NCBI RefSeq assembly: GCF_026625565.1 | Contig: NZ_CP112998.1 | Coordinates: 3,908,501 to 3,972,500 of the forward strand | DNA length: 64,000 nucleotides | Direction: 5' to 3' | Source: Dyadobacter pollutisoli | Lineage (GTDB): Bacteria > Bacteroidota > Bacteroidia > Cytophagales > Spirosomataceae | Shown here: positions 8,657-17,355 of the stretch, one piece after another | How positions within the stretch are numbered: position 1 is the first letter of the stretch | How the letters are laid out: each line of letters opens with the position of its first letter | Notes under the pieces: generated by a model | Told to the model about the DNA's origin: nothing | Databases searched by the model: none | Seen by the model: the letters and a program-made list of their open reading frames with translations, nothing else | Program-made: the position numbers and the translations under genes

Positions 8657-11044
8657 ATGCTCTTCAATTACTTTAAGATTGCTTTCCGTGTCCTTTGGCG
8701 CAATAAGATTTATGTGGTCCTCAATGTTGTAGGACTGGGTTTTGCAATTGCCTGCTGCATTCTGGCTTACCTTAACTACAATTACAGAGCGAAGTTCGAT
8801 CAAAACCACGTCCATACCAAGGGTATCTACAGACTGAACAGCGAGCGACTGGTGGAAAGTACGAAGCAGACCTGGGGTGTGGTTCCCCTGCCGTTGGCCA
8901 TGGCCATGCAAAAAGATCCGGCCGGTGCCGACCGGATTGCCCGGCTCAGCAGTGCCGCTGTCATTGTAAAACACAAAGAGAATACGATCGACGAGCGTAT
9001 TTACTACACTGACAGAGCGTTATTCGATTTTTTTACATTTCCCTTGAAATTTGGAAACCTGTCGGGTTTTGACAAAGCTAACCAGATAATAATCAGTGAA
9101 GATTTAGCAGAAAAATACTTTCCCAAGCAGATGTCCGTCGGACAGTCACTGACCATTGTTGATTCCAAAGGGGAAAATAGGGTCTATACCGTTGCGGCTG
9201 TAACTCAAAAGATTCCTGACAATTCAAGTATTCAATTTGACATTATTACTTCATTTGAGAACGGCTTACATCAGGAACAAACATCGCCAGACGACTGGGC
9301 TAATCCTGCGCTCATTACCACATTTGTGCAGTTGAAAAATGAGCAGGCTACACCTTTTGTAATATCCAATCTCAAACCCTACGTAGCGCCACACAATAGC
9401 AATCGTGCCGACTGGGCATTGGAAAGCTTTTCGCTCCAGCCATTTTCGGAGTTGGCGACCAGCTCGGATATTGACATGCCGGGATATGTACATGGCAGCG
9501 CGTTAACTTCCAATCCCCGTGGCGTTCTTGTGATTGTCCCGGCGATCATGTCCATATTTATTTTGATTATCACCTGCTTTAATTTCACAAATGTCTCCAT
9601 TGCCTTTGCCAGCGGACGGTTAAAAGAGATAGGTGTACGCAAGGTAATCGGAGGACTTAGAAGCGAATTAATCTGGCAATTCTTAACCGAGAACATTATT
9701 CTCTGCATTCTGGCATCGACATTGGGGTTATTTTTCATCAATCTGCTGACGCCAACGATGGTTGAACTCACTGGCATAGACCTATCACCGGACCTGACAA
9801 AAGATTATGGTTTTTGGTTGTTTTTGATACTGGTACCGGCTGTTAGTGCAATCTGTTCCGGTCTGTATCCGGCAGTTTATGTTAGTTCGTTCCAGCCGGT
9901 TCGTATCCTCAAAGGAAAAACTACCCTTGGCTCCTCCAACCGTTTTACACGCTTTTTACTACTTGCGCAATTTAGCTTATCATGTTTCGCATTGGTAGTT
10001 GGTATTGTCATGACTCAGAATGCAACATTCCAACAAAAGGCCGACTATGGCTATGCGCTCAATGAGGTTGCGGTGGTAGAACTCAACAATCCACAGGAGT
10101 ACAGCGCTTTAAGCCAGACCGTTCAATCCCATTCTGATATCAAAAGTGTAGCAGGAACTGCTCAGCAGATCGGAGACGGAACGTACACATTAACCGCAAA
10201 AACTCCGAGTGGCGAATTACAAGCGCAGGTCGCGCACGTGGGCGGGCATGATTACCTCAATACTATGGGGATTCAGTTGGTTCAAGGACGTCAATTTCAT
10301 GATGGTGAAAGTGATGTTGATGCGTCCATCATCGTCAATCAGACCTTTGTAGAACGGTCGGGATTGAATCAGCCAATAGGTCAGCAAGTTACTCTGGACA
10401 GTGCAAAATATACGATTGTTGGTGTCGTAAGCGACTTCAAGGAGTATGGCTTACATGACCTGGTTCCTCCATGCGTACTCCGTATGGCCAAGCCCGGTGA
10501 GTACAAGTATATGGTCGTCCGGACGAACAAAGGAAAATTATCCCAGGTTGCGGCTTACCTGCAGACAGCCTGGCACAAAGTGGCTCCCAATGTTCCTTAC
10601 CGGGGTTTTCTACAATCAGACCTGATCGAAAAAGAGTTGCGCATGACACAAGGCTTCAAGTCGATAGCGTTTTTTCTGGCCGTAGTTACCCTGTTGCTTT
10701 CAGCCTCGGGTTTGTTTGCCCAAATTTCACTCAACATAGATAAACGAAGTAAAGAAATTGGGATGCGTAAGGTACTCGGCGCCTCAGTATTGCAGATAAT
10801 CGGGTCTGTCAATCGTCGCTTTGTGCATATCCTTTTGGTTGCATTTGTGATTGGTTCTATTTTGGGTTACCTGTTTACCAGCAAGTTTATTTTCCAGGTG
10901 ATCTTCAAATATCATCCTGATGCCGGCCCTGCGCCCTACATTGGAACATTCTTAGCTGTTGTAATCTGTTGCTGTCTAATCATAGGCTCAAAAGTATACC
11001 ATGCCGCCACTGCAAATCCAATCGAAAGACTGCGCGCAGATTAG
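8657..11044 (+). CDS. ABC transporter permease, MacB/FtsX type
   Basis: A 795-residue protein with the duplicated layout of Bacteroidota MacB-like permeases. It has an N-terminal transmembrane helix (IYVVLNVVGLGFAIACCILAYL), a large periplasmic MacB-type domain, three helices with the FtsX motif (GRLKEIGVRKVIGGLRSELIWQF, about residue 320), a second helix and periplasmic part, and a second FtsX unit with KRSKEIGMRKVLGASVLQIIG near residue 700. Both FtsX copies are intact. No ATPase is adjacent, so the partner is encoded elsewhere. Likely role: ATP-driven export or mechanotransmission across the envelope for an unknown substrate. A strong terminator follows. Confidence 0.9.
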   Translation: MLFNYFKIAFRVLWRNKIYVVLNVVGLGFAIACCILAYLNYNYRAKFDQNHVHTKGIYRLNSERLVESTKQTWGVVPLPLAMAMQKDPAGADRIARLSSAAVIVKHKENTIDERIYYTDRALFDFFTFPLKFGNLSGFDKANQIIISEDLAEKYFPKQMSVGQSLTIVDSKGENRVYTVAAVTQKIPDNSSIQFDIITSFENGLHQEQTSPDDWANPALITTFVQLKNEQATPFVISNLKPYVAPHNSNRADWALESFSLQPFSELATSSDIDMPGYVHGSALTSNPRGVLVIVPAIMSIFILIITCFNFTNVSIAFASGRLKEIGVRKVIGGLRSELIWQFLTENIILCILASTLGLFFINLLTPTMVELTGIDLSPDLTKDYGFWLFLILVPAVSAICSGLYPAVYVSSFQPVRILKGKTTLGSSNRFTRFLLLAQFSLSCFALVVGIVMTQNATFQQKADYGYALNEVAVVELNNPQEYSALSQTVQSHSDIKSVAGTAQQIGDGTYTLTAKTPSGELQAQVAHVGGHDYLNTMGIQLVQGRQFHDGESDVDASIIVNQTFVERSGLNQPIGQQVTLDSAKYTIVGVVSDFKEYGLHDLVPPCVLRMAKPGEYKYMVVRTNKGKLSQVAAYLQTAWHKVAPNVPYRGFLQSDLIEKELRMTQGFKSIAFFLAVVTLLLSASGLFAQISLNIDKRSKEIGMRKVLGASVLQIIGSVNRRFVHILLVAFVIGSILGYLFTSKFIFQVIFKYHPDAGPAPYIGTFLAVVICCCLIIGSKVYHAATANPIERLRAD

Positions 11045-11061
11045 TGGTATATTTAATATGC

Positions 11062-11097
11062 AAAAAAGCCGCTCCGGTTTCCCGGAGCGGCTTTTTT
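11062..11097 (+). terminator. Intrinsic terminator after ABC permease gene
   Basis: GC-rich 10-bp stem (68-77 with 82-91 of the 11,000 block), TTTC loop, A-run before and T6 after. It starts 18 bases past the permease stop codon and could also act on the other strand. Confidence 0.95.
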
Positions 11098-11465
11098 GTG
11101 AATATGTAACCGTTAAATAACTTCAATAGGTATATTTCAATAAAAATTTCAACTATTTCAATGATTACTTATCTGGTTATGAAACTATTACTACATTGTT
11201 CTGTATACTCAACGTTAAGACAAGGGTCAGTTCTTCTGGATTGGCCTTTGTCACCTTCTTAATCCAAATCAGTTATCTCTTCCAGGATCGGGACGTCATC
11301 ACGATCTAATCTCGGCAGCTATAAGAATATGAAATACGGCAAGGTGCGCCGTCAAACATCCCCACATCTTTTGGCAAGGTTTTAGCGTATATGCTGGTGA
11401 TTACCAGGGTTTGCTGGTGAATCATAATCTCAGATAAACACTAAAACAGTATTTACCAATTAGTT
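11098..11465. other. Non-coding stretch at the edge of an accessory patch
   Basis: No convincing gene in this 368-bp gap. On the minus strand a short frame around 11310-11430 reads protein-like (for example KTLPKDVGMFDGAP) but has no start and is broken by stops. It may be the edge of decayed DNA. Confidence 0.4.
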
Positions 11466-11663
11466 ATGCCAAAATACGTACTTACCATGTCTGCTTTGTC
11501 GAATGGGGAAATTATCAACAATTCGTATAATTTTGAATCAAACCTCACGCATTCAGAGAGCGAATTAATACAATCGTATCAAGAATTTTATCCCGGGCAT
11601 ACGGATGTACGTGTTGTGTCATTTAAGGAAATCGGAAGTGAAACCTTGGTTGACGCTGCCTGA
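11466..11663 (+). CDS. Hypothetical small protein (65 aa)
   Basis: ATG-started frame encoding 65 soluble, acidic residues (MPKYVLTMSALSNGEI... ETLVDAA). No transmembrane segment, signal or known motif. It lies alone between two gene-poor stretches in the accessory patch, so it may be a real small gene or a fragment. Confidence 0.45.
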   Translation: MPKYVLTMSALSNGEIINNSYNFESNLTHSESELIQSYQEFYPGHTDVRVVSFKEIGSETLVDAA

Positions 11664-11685
11664 TCAATCATTTTTCATTAATCAA

Positions 11686-11904
11686 CTACCCGATTCTTAA
11701 CATTGCATCGGCTATAATCATATCTTCTTCCTGCTCGCCGGGAATGAGGTTCTTCGTGTCGTAATTTCAGATTTCATTTGCTTACATCGGCAGATCAATA
11801 AAGCTCAAAACTTCGTTACCTGGTGATGTACTACGTTCGTATACCGTCTTGGCGTTTGAAACGCAGGGGCGGAATGTGAAGAAGACTTCCTGCCGTGCAC
11901 TTTA
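11686..11904 (-). pseudogene. Decayed coding remnant (frame with internal stops)
   Basis: On the minus strand a single frame reads protein-like across two in-frame stops. A first part contains SNAKTVYERSTSPGNE and ends ...FIDLPM before TAA (11782-11784). A second part in the same frame contains DTKNLIPGEQEEDMIIAD before TAG (11686-11688). There is no start codon and no family is recognised. It could be the ruined 3' end of a gene displaced when the toxin-antitoxin genes arrived, or chance. Nothing else is seen in the 324 bp between 11663 and 11988. Confidence 0.3.
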
Positions 11905-11987
11905 CAAAGCAACCTATTAACGAAAACTTCCGTTCGATAATGTTGCAATATTTGGAAACTTTTAGCATTTTTGTCTGAAAAAGACAC

Positions 11988-12320
11988 ATGCACTATTTTC
12001 AGACGAGGTTTTTAGAAGAAGCCGACAAATTCATTGCCGGACTTGATCCCAAATCTGCAAGGAAAGTTTTCTACAATATTGACTTGGCCGAACAAACCAA
12101 TGATCCGACGCTTTTAAAAAAACTACAAAATGACATTTGGGAATTTCGAACAAAATACGCGGGGTTTCAAATTAGACTTCTTGCATTTTGGGACAAAACT
12201 GACGGCGCAGAGACATTAGTTATCGCGACACACGGTTTTATTAAAAAGGTAGACAAAGTTCCTAAAAATGAAATCGAGCGAGCAGTAAAAATTAGAGCAA
12301 AGTACTTCGAAAATAAATAA
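11988..12320 (+). CDS. RelE/HigB-type toxin (phage Gp49-like)
   Basis: 110 residues with the Gp49/HigB pattern: FLEEADKFIAGLDPKSARKVFY at the N-terminus, KLQNDIWEFRTKYAGFQIRLLAF in the middle and VIATHGFIKKVDKVPKNEIERA toward the C-terminus. The IWEFR...RLLAFW core and the basic HGFIKKVDK strand are typical of ribosome-dependent mRNA interferases. The gene is followed after 3 bases by an XRE antitoxin gene, the toxin-first order of higBA loci. Base composition is AT-richer than the flanking chromosome. Confidence 0.88.
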   Translation: MHYFQTRFLEEADKFIAGLDPKSARKVFYNIDLAEQTNDPTLLKKLQNDIWEFRTKYAGFQIRLLAFWDKTDGAETLVIATHGFIKKVDKVPKNEIERAVKIRAKYFENK

Positions 12321-12323
12321 AAA

Positions 12324-12650
12324 ATGGCAACGAAAGCAATCAAATCATACTCACTTTCCGAAATGAAAGATAAATACATCGGACAGGTTGGTTCAACTGA
12401 ACGAGATGAATACGAATATGAACTTCGTATGGATGTTTTGGGGCGAATGATAAAAACGGCACGACAAGAGCGCAATTTGACACAAGAGCAGTTGGGACAG
12501 CTTGTTGGCGTTCAAAAATCTCAAATATCCAAACTAGAAAGCAGCACAAATAGCGCAACCATTGACACGATCTTGAAGGTTTTCAAGGCGTTGAAAGCGG
12601 ATATCCATTTCAACGTGACATTGGAAAATCAGTATGTTAAACTGGCTTAA
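12324..12650 (+). CDS. XRE-family antitoxin (HigA-like)
   Basis: 108 residues with a helix-turn-helix from about residue 45 to 95 (RMIKTARQERNLTQEQLGQL followed by VGVQKSQISKLESSTNSAT). The N-terminal 40 residues probably bind the toxin. It starts 3 bases after the toxin gene, so the two are co-transcribed. In this family the antitoxin neutralises the toxin and represses the shared promoter upstream of 11988. Confidence 0.88.
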   Translation: MATKAIKSYSLSEMKDKYIGQVGSTERDEYEYELRMDVLGRMIKTARQERNLTQEQLGQLVGVQKSQISKLESSTNSATIDTILKVFKALKADIHFNVTLENQYVKLA

Positions 12651-12711
12651 AAAGGGCGACGAGACTCTAAATTAAAAATGACGATCTTTTCCGGACATTT
12701 GGAGGACCAAT

Positions 12712-12960
12712 ATGGAAAACGAGGAACGGCAGAGAGAGCAATACGAAGAAGAATTCGAAGCTTTCAAATTGGGGGCGATGATTCAGGACCTACGCAAGAA
12801 ACAAGGTTTGACACAAGAACAACTTGCTGACAAATGTGGCACGACAAAAACCTACATTTTACGTATTGAAAATAATGCGAGTGATATAAGGCTTTCCACT
12901 TTGACGCCGATTGTTAGAGAGGGTTCGGCTAGGAATTTGAAGTTGAGTGTGACGGATTGA
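12712..12960 (+). CDS. Orphan XRE antitoxin-like protein
   Basis: 82 residues: an acidic N-terminal helix (ENEERQREQYEEEFEAFKLG), an XRE helix-turn-helix (LRKKQGLTQEQLADKCGTTKTYILRIEN) and a short HigA-like tail (DIRLSTLTPIVREGSARNLKLSVTD). It resembles antitoxins that pair with Gp49-type toxins, but no toxin gene precedes it; the gene before it is already an antitoxin. It may be an antitoxin left after toxin loss, or it may cross-act with the neighbouring pair. Confidence 0.75.
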   Translation: MENEERQREQYEEEFEAFKLGAMIQDLRKKQGLTQEQLADKCGTTKTYILRIENNASDIRLSTLTPIVREGSARNLKLSVTD

Positions 12961-13058
12961 GTGGCTAGAATGTAAATGCGCTTATGTATATAGTTCGTAA
13001 AAAAATTGAGTCAACTGGTAAGTTAGAGGTAAGGCTTTAAAGATTTGAGAAACAAAAA

Positions 13059-13646
13059 ATGAGATTTATCAAGCAACTTTTCAAGTCAAAACCAGAAGTG
13101 AAAGAATTATTTGTTTCTACAGGAGAACTAACAATTGGTAGCGACTTCCTGAAAATAGAAAATTATCCATTTGAGCCTTCACTTGCATTTAGACAAACGA
13201 AATTCACAGCAAACCAAATTGATGATATAGACTTTAAATCTTGTCCGCCGACATTCAGAGTTGAAGGAGAACTAATCTTCTTAACGGCCGAAAAGAAAGC
13301 AGAACTTGAAGAATTTGCCAGTAACAATAACATTAGGACAGTTGAGCGGCCAATGATTTGGGAATGGATTCTTGAACCATTTTTGGACACAGAATACACA
13401 ACCGAAACAGATCAAAGGTTGACGAAGCACTTAGAAAAATATGGTCTGACAGCTCACCAGGTGAAATCACTAAGAACAGAGATTAAAACTCAAATGCTTA
13501 AATACAACTTTGATACAATGCTTTGGGAATGGGGCGCACTTGGTACATTGGACGTCTTAAGAGCTATGCGGACAAAATATAGGAGAGAAGAATTTTCAGA
13601 TTTTTTTAAACGAGCAATGACAATAGCATTACTGACTGCACAATAA
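13059..13646 (+). CDS. Hypothetical protein (195 aa) of the accessory patch
   Basis: A soluble, lysine- and glutamate-rich protein with no signal peptide or membrane segment and no motif that I recognise. The first half looks beta-rich (FVSTGELTIGSDFLKIENY, FRVEGELIFLTAEKKAEL). The second half is helical (TDQRLTKHLEKYGLTAHQVKSL, YNFDTMLWEWGALGTLDVL, REEFSDFFKRAMTIA). The codons are AT-rich like the adjacent toxin-antitoxin genes, which suggests shared acquisition. Confidence 0.65.
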   Translation: MRFIKQLFKSKPEVKELFVSTGELTIGSDFLKIENYPFEPSLAFRQTKFTANQIDDIDFKSCPPTFRVEGELIFLTAEKKAELEEFASNNNIRTVERPMIWEWILEPFLDTEYTTETDQRLTKHLEKYGLTAHQVKSLRTEIKTQMLKYNFDTMLWEWGALGTLDVLRAMRTKYRREEFSDFFKRAMTIALLTAQ

Positions 13647-13689
13647 GCAAAACGACCAACTATCGCTCACATTTCGATTACTTTTGATC

Positions 13690-14175
13690 ATGAATAAAAA
13701 GCTACTCCTGCTACTCTTTGCAGTTTTGATCATTGGTTATATCGTGTACGATTCCGCTACTTTGCCAAAAGCAGGTGACCTGAAAGGCAACTTCAAAGAA
13801 GTGGCCGTTTATCGCAACAAAAACAACACCGGCCCTATAACAAGGATCTATGCCGTCTCCGTTGAGGAACCTATCATGGAGGAGATGAAGAAATATGGCG
13901 ATCTGATGCCGTACACGAAGTACGGAACAACCACCGTTTATTTCTTCAACACCACCAAGCAGGTACCTCTCGAACTATCCGGCACAGAGCCTCATTTTGA
14001 CAAAAGCTTTGACGTCGGCTGCATTGCCATTTACAAAAAGAATCAGAATGGCGAAGTGTCATTTGGCCCCAATCGCGACAAGTCAAACTTCATAGAAGCA
14101 CACTTGTATTCTGCACGCTTTTCAAAACTTCATAACTATGAATCCGAGCCTCAGGATCGTAGATGTGGCTGGTAA
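13690..14175 (+). CDS. Hypothetical membrane-anchored protein (161 aa)
   Basis: ATG at 13690 (MNKKLLLLLFAVLIIGYIVYD); a TTG two codons upstream is in frame but less likely. A single N-terminal hydrophobic helix anchors a soluble domain with GPITRIYAVSVEEPIMEEM and TKYGTTTVYFFNTTKQVPL. No family recognised. The last 86 bases overlap the 3' end of the convergent oxidoreductase gene, so the true C-terminus may have changed during evolution. It marks the return to ordinary base composition after the accessory patch. Confidence 0.6.
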   Translation: MNKKLLLLLFAVLIIGYIVYDSATLPKAGDLKGNFKEVAVYRNKNNTGPITRIYAVSVEEPIMEEMKKYGDLMPYTKYGTTTVYFFNTTKQVPLELSGTEPHFDKSFDVGCIAIYKKNQNGEVSFGPNRDKSNFIEAHLYSARFSKLHNYESEPQDRRCGW

Positions 14176-15109
14176 CCATCAACTCATCGAGCTGCGCATG
14201 TCGTTGAAAATAAGCCAGATCGCTGCCGATTCTTTTTCTGTCGCCGATGAATGTGTATTTCATCATTTCTCTCACCGCGGCTTCCTCATAATCTCCCCAA
14301 AGTCCATCCATACTATCAACGGGCGGCTGTAATGGTCGACGTTTGCCGGTAATAATTCCCGTAGCCAGTTGGTAAAACGAGGTTGCAAGCCGTTCTGCTT
14401 CCCCTGTAGTATCTGCCGCGATCACATTCACACAGGCCATCACATATGGCTCCCTAAGGTATTGCGAGGGCCTGAAATTCCGGCGGTAAAGATCTATGGC
14501 GGTCATAAACTGAGTGGGGGCGAAATGACTGGCAAATGCGTACGGTAATCCCAGGTGCGCGGCCAGCCGCGCACTGTCGGTACTCGAACCCAGTATCCAG
14601 ATCGGTATATCCAGCCCTTCGCCGGGAACGGCACGTACTTTGGAGCTGCTGTTCTCTGCTGAAAAATAGGTTTGCAATGCCATCACATCGTCTGGAAAAT
14701 CCTGGGCAGATTCCATGTAGTTGCGCCTGAGCGCACGGGCTGTAATCTGGTCTGTTCCGGGTGCACGCCCCAGTCCGAGGTCAATACGGCCGGGATAGAG
14801 TGACGCAAGCGTACCGAACTGTTCGGCGACGACCAGCGGCGCGTGATTGGGCAACATAATGCCTCCGCTGCCCACACGGATGGTATTCGTGCCGCCTGCA
14901 ATGTAACCGATCAGTACCGAGGTCGCCGAGCTAGCCACGCTGGCCATATTGTGATGCTCCGCAAGCCAGTATCGATTATAACCAAGTTCCTCGACCCGCT
15001 GCGCGAGGCGAAGACTGTTTTTGAATGTATTAGCTGCATTACTTCCCTCCGTGATCGGCGCAAGATCAAGAATGGAAAGTGGTATATCCTGAATAAGTTT
15101 GTCTGCCAT
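14090..15109 (-). CDS. LLM-class flavin-dependent oxidoreductase (luciferase-like)
   Basis: 339 residues from an ATG at 15109 (MADKLIQDIPLSILDLAPI), the usual N-terminus of this family; an ATG at 15124 adds five residues. Family landmarks: RVEELGYNRYWLAEHHNM, TNTIRVGSGGIMLPNHAPL, FGTLASLYPGRIDLGLGRAP and PIWILGSSTDSARLAAHLGL. It is a YhbW-type single-subunit relative of bacterial luciferase with a TIM barrel using FMNH2. The substrate is unknown. It is monocistronic and its 3' end overlaps the convergent gene. Confidence 0.9.
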   Translation of the reverse strand: MADKLIQDIPLSILDLAPITEGSNAANTFKNSLRLAQRVEELGYNRYWLAEHHNMASVASSATSVLIGYIAGGTNTIRVGSGGIMLPNHAPLVVAEQFGTLASLYPGRIDLGLGRAPGTDQITARALRRNYMESAQDFPDDVMALQTYFSAENSSSKVRAVPGEGLDIPIWILGSSTDSARLAAHLGLPYAFASHFAPTQFMTAIDLYRRNFRPSQYLREPYVMACVNVIAADTTGEAERLATSFYQLATGIITGKRRPLQPPVDSMDGLWGDYEEAAVREMMKYTFIGDRKRIGSDLAYFQRHAQLDELMVTSHIYDPEARIHSYEVLKSVQNTSVLL

Positions 15110-15391
15110 ATTGATTCGTAACAATGATAATGCTGCTCATAACAAGCATTTTATTAGTTCAAAAGTTCCTTTTCACAGACAATAAATATATATAAATACT
15201 TGATTTACAGCATATTAAATAAATTATAAAAGATGCTAACGATCCGACTTATCAAGTTTTGGGGAGATGCCCCAACTGCCAATCTAATGGATCACTCCTG
15301 ACATGGCGCAGTTTCGTCTATAATCGAAGACATGCGTGATATCATTGATACACTTAAAAAAAGCAGCCGCGACGTCCCAATTAAAGTACTC

Positions 15392-16867
15392 CTATTCTTT
15401 GGGATAGGGAAAAATATGCTTCGTGATAGTCTTACCCCCAGCCTCTTTCGATGCAACGATCTGATCTGGCGCTTTCGATTTTTCTACCCAATCGATGATC
15501 AGGCTGACCCAGTCTACATTATCACAGCCTGGCCCCCCTCCGCAGTGCAGAACGCCCGGAAGGAGAAACAACCTTGCATAAGATTCCGCATCCTTGTCGC
15601 TTTTTAATATTCCGTTGTAATGCTCAATGGTGGCGTTGGCGGAGAGCGCAGCATCATTCCATCCATGGAAAAAGATGATCTTACCGTTGCGTTTTTTGAA
15701 CTCGCTATAATCGGTATTGGTGGCATCCAGATAGGATGAGGCATATGCAGTTTCCGTGGTAAAATTTTTGAAGTTGTAGTTCGAATAACTAAAAGTGGAA
15801 TCATTGAAAATGAGATATTTGAAAATGTTTGTGGAAAACATATGATGCAGGCTGGGTTCTTTTTGCGCGGAGGAAATTGGCGCGGTAATCCACGGGTCCC
15901 AGGAATTATCCTCGGCTTCTCCACCAAAGGGAAAACCTGGGTAAATTTGTTTGCCATTTGCAACCAACGGACTATAAATCGCCCTGATCGCTGCCATCTG
16001 AGCTTTTGTAAAACATACGCTGCCGGGCTTTTCGTTGGCGCACAGCGGCAATTTGGAAAAATCCAACTTGCATTTACCTGGGTTGTTTATGATCCCATCC
16101 ACCGACCCGTCCAGCTGGTCACATTGTCGAAGAACTTCCTTCTGTAAAAGTTTGAGATTATCTTTTGTGACGACCGGGCTGAGTTTTTTTGGATCCGGAT
16201 AATTGTATTGGCTGTGCTGTAGAAATTTCGCAGCAATAGCCGGCCATGCAAATGCTGGTGCACCAGCCACGATCCCGTCAAAATCCTCTGGATAATATTG
16301 GGCCTCAACCATCGCCTGTCCACCCCCACGTGAACAACCCACAAAATAGGATTTGGAAGCCGCGGCACAATAATAATTTTGCATAATGGCTTTCGATACC
16401 ACGGCCGTACGATGTATGGCAAGCCGCCCAAAATTGAGTTGTCGCTCCATGTTGTTATAAGCCCATTTTGCATCCTCGCCACCTTGGTGACCTGTGTCAG
16501 TTCCGGCCGTTGCAAATCCCTCATCCACTTTCCTTTGGAAATCATTTTGGATAGTGCCAACAAAACCACCTCCGCCCGACATCAGAAAACGTGTGTTACT
16601 TTCCTCCGGCAGCAAGAGCTCAAAATTGATTTCCTTGCTTATCCTGCCCAATATGCGACAGAAAGGCTTTTTTATAACCACAGTTCCACGCCACGGCTCA
16701 TCCCGATTGCTGATCGTATCCCCGGCATTGGCCTCAGCGACTACTATCGTAACATCCGGAAGCTGAAGCTTTTTCAACTCCTCGCAGGGCTTACATGGTT
16801 TTACATGTTGCGCCACAGCCAGGCGGGCAAACAACATGAGCGCGAAGGAAATGTAAAATTTTCTCAT
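15392..16867 (-). CDS. Tannase/feruloyl esterase family protein, secreted
   Basis: 491 residues with a signal peptide (MRKFYISFALMLFARLAVAQ) and paired cysteines just after it (CKPCEEL). The catalytic serine is in VGCSRGGGQAMVEAQ, with FDGIVAGAPAFAW after it. The C-terminal part has FHGWNDAALSANATIEHYNG (likely Asp) and GVLHCGGGPGCDNVDW (likely His), as in the tannase family (Pfam 07519). Family members hydrolyse ester bonds of gallate, ferulate or similar plant phenolics. The exact ester is not predictable. It is a single gene on the minus strand. Confidence 0.88.
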   Translation of the reverse strand: MRKFYISFALMLFARLAVAQHVKPCKPCEELKKLQLPDVTIVVAEANAGDTISNRDEPWRGTVVIKKPFCRILGRISKEINFELLLPEESNTRFLMSGGGGFVGTIQNDFQRKVDEGFATAGTDTGHQGGEDAKWAYNNMERQLNFGRLAIHRTAVVSKAIMQNYYCAAASKSYFVGCSRGGGQAMVEAQYYPEDFDGIVAGAPAFAWPAIAAKFLQHSQYNYPDPKKLSPVVTKDNLKLLQKEVLRQCDQLDGSVDGIINNPGKCKLDFSKLPLCANEKPGSVCFTKAQMAAIRAIYSPLVANGKQIYPGFPFGGEAEDNSWDPWITAPISSAQKEPSLHHMFSTNIFKYLIFNDSTFSYSNYNFKNFTTETAYASSYLDATNTDYSEFKKRNGKIIFFHGWNDAALSANATIEHYNGILKSDKDAESYARLFLLPGVLHCGGGPGCDNVDWVSLIIDWVEKSKAPDQIVASKEAGGKTITKHIFPYPKE

Positions 16868-17130
16868 ATTTGAAATGTTTTATTGAATCTGGTCGGTGAA
16901 TTCATCATCAGCAGTCGAATCAAATGGCTTTGTCTCAGGCACCTTGGTGAGCACCATAATTTGAAGGAACTGACAAGATCGGTGAAGCTCTGAAAAGCGT
17001 CAAAAGCTGAAATGAAAAAGGTAACGTTACTAGCAACAGCGGGTTCGATGTACTTTCAGGAGGTCGCCGAAGACCCGTTGGAGATTATTTGATCCAAGGT
17101 ATTCTCGGTATCTTCTGGTTGTAAATGGTT

Positions 17131-17274
17131 TTAGGCGACCGAACCGTCTTCGAACATCGTTTGGAGCCTTTCAAAAATGGTTATCAGCGGGAACACGATT
17201 CCCATAACCAGACACGTAATAAAAAAGGCCGCGAGCCAGAGAGTAAAGAGGGTTAATTTTGCCAGAACGATCAT
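17131..17274 (-). CDS. Small single-span membrane protein (47 aa)
   Basis: ATG at 17274, TAG-free frame to a TAA at 17131. The peptide starts MIVLAKLTLFTLWLAAF, has one long hydrophobic helix (about residues 2-32) and ends with an acidic amphipathic tail (FERLQTMFEDGSVA). No family recognised. It lies 81 bases downstream of the AddB-like gene on the same strand. The hydrophobic pattern and clean ends make it a plausible small gene. Confidence 0.5.
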   Translation of the reverse strand: MIVLAKLTLFTLWLAAFFITCLVMGIVFPLITIFERLQTMFEDGSVA

Positions 17275-17355
17275 TGCTTCCTATTTTTTATTAGAAAGAT
17301 TACTTTTATGAATGTTTGGTTGCAATGTTTGTATGTTATTTTTTCAAGGTTTGCG

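Noticed and set aside
15332..15607. 91-residue plus frame
   Set aside because: Antisense overlap with the tannase-family gene and no coding character.
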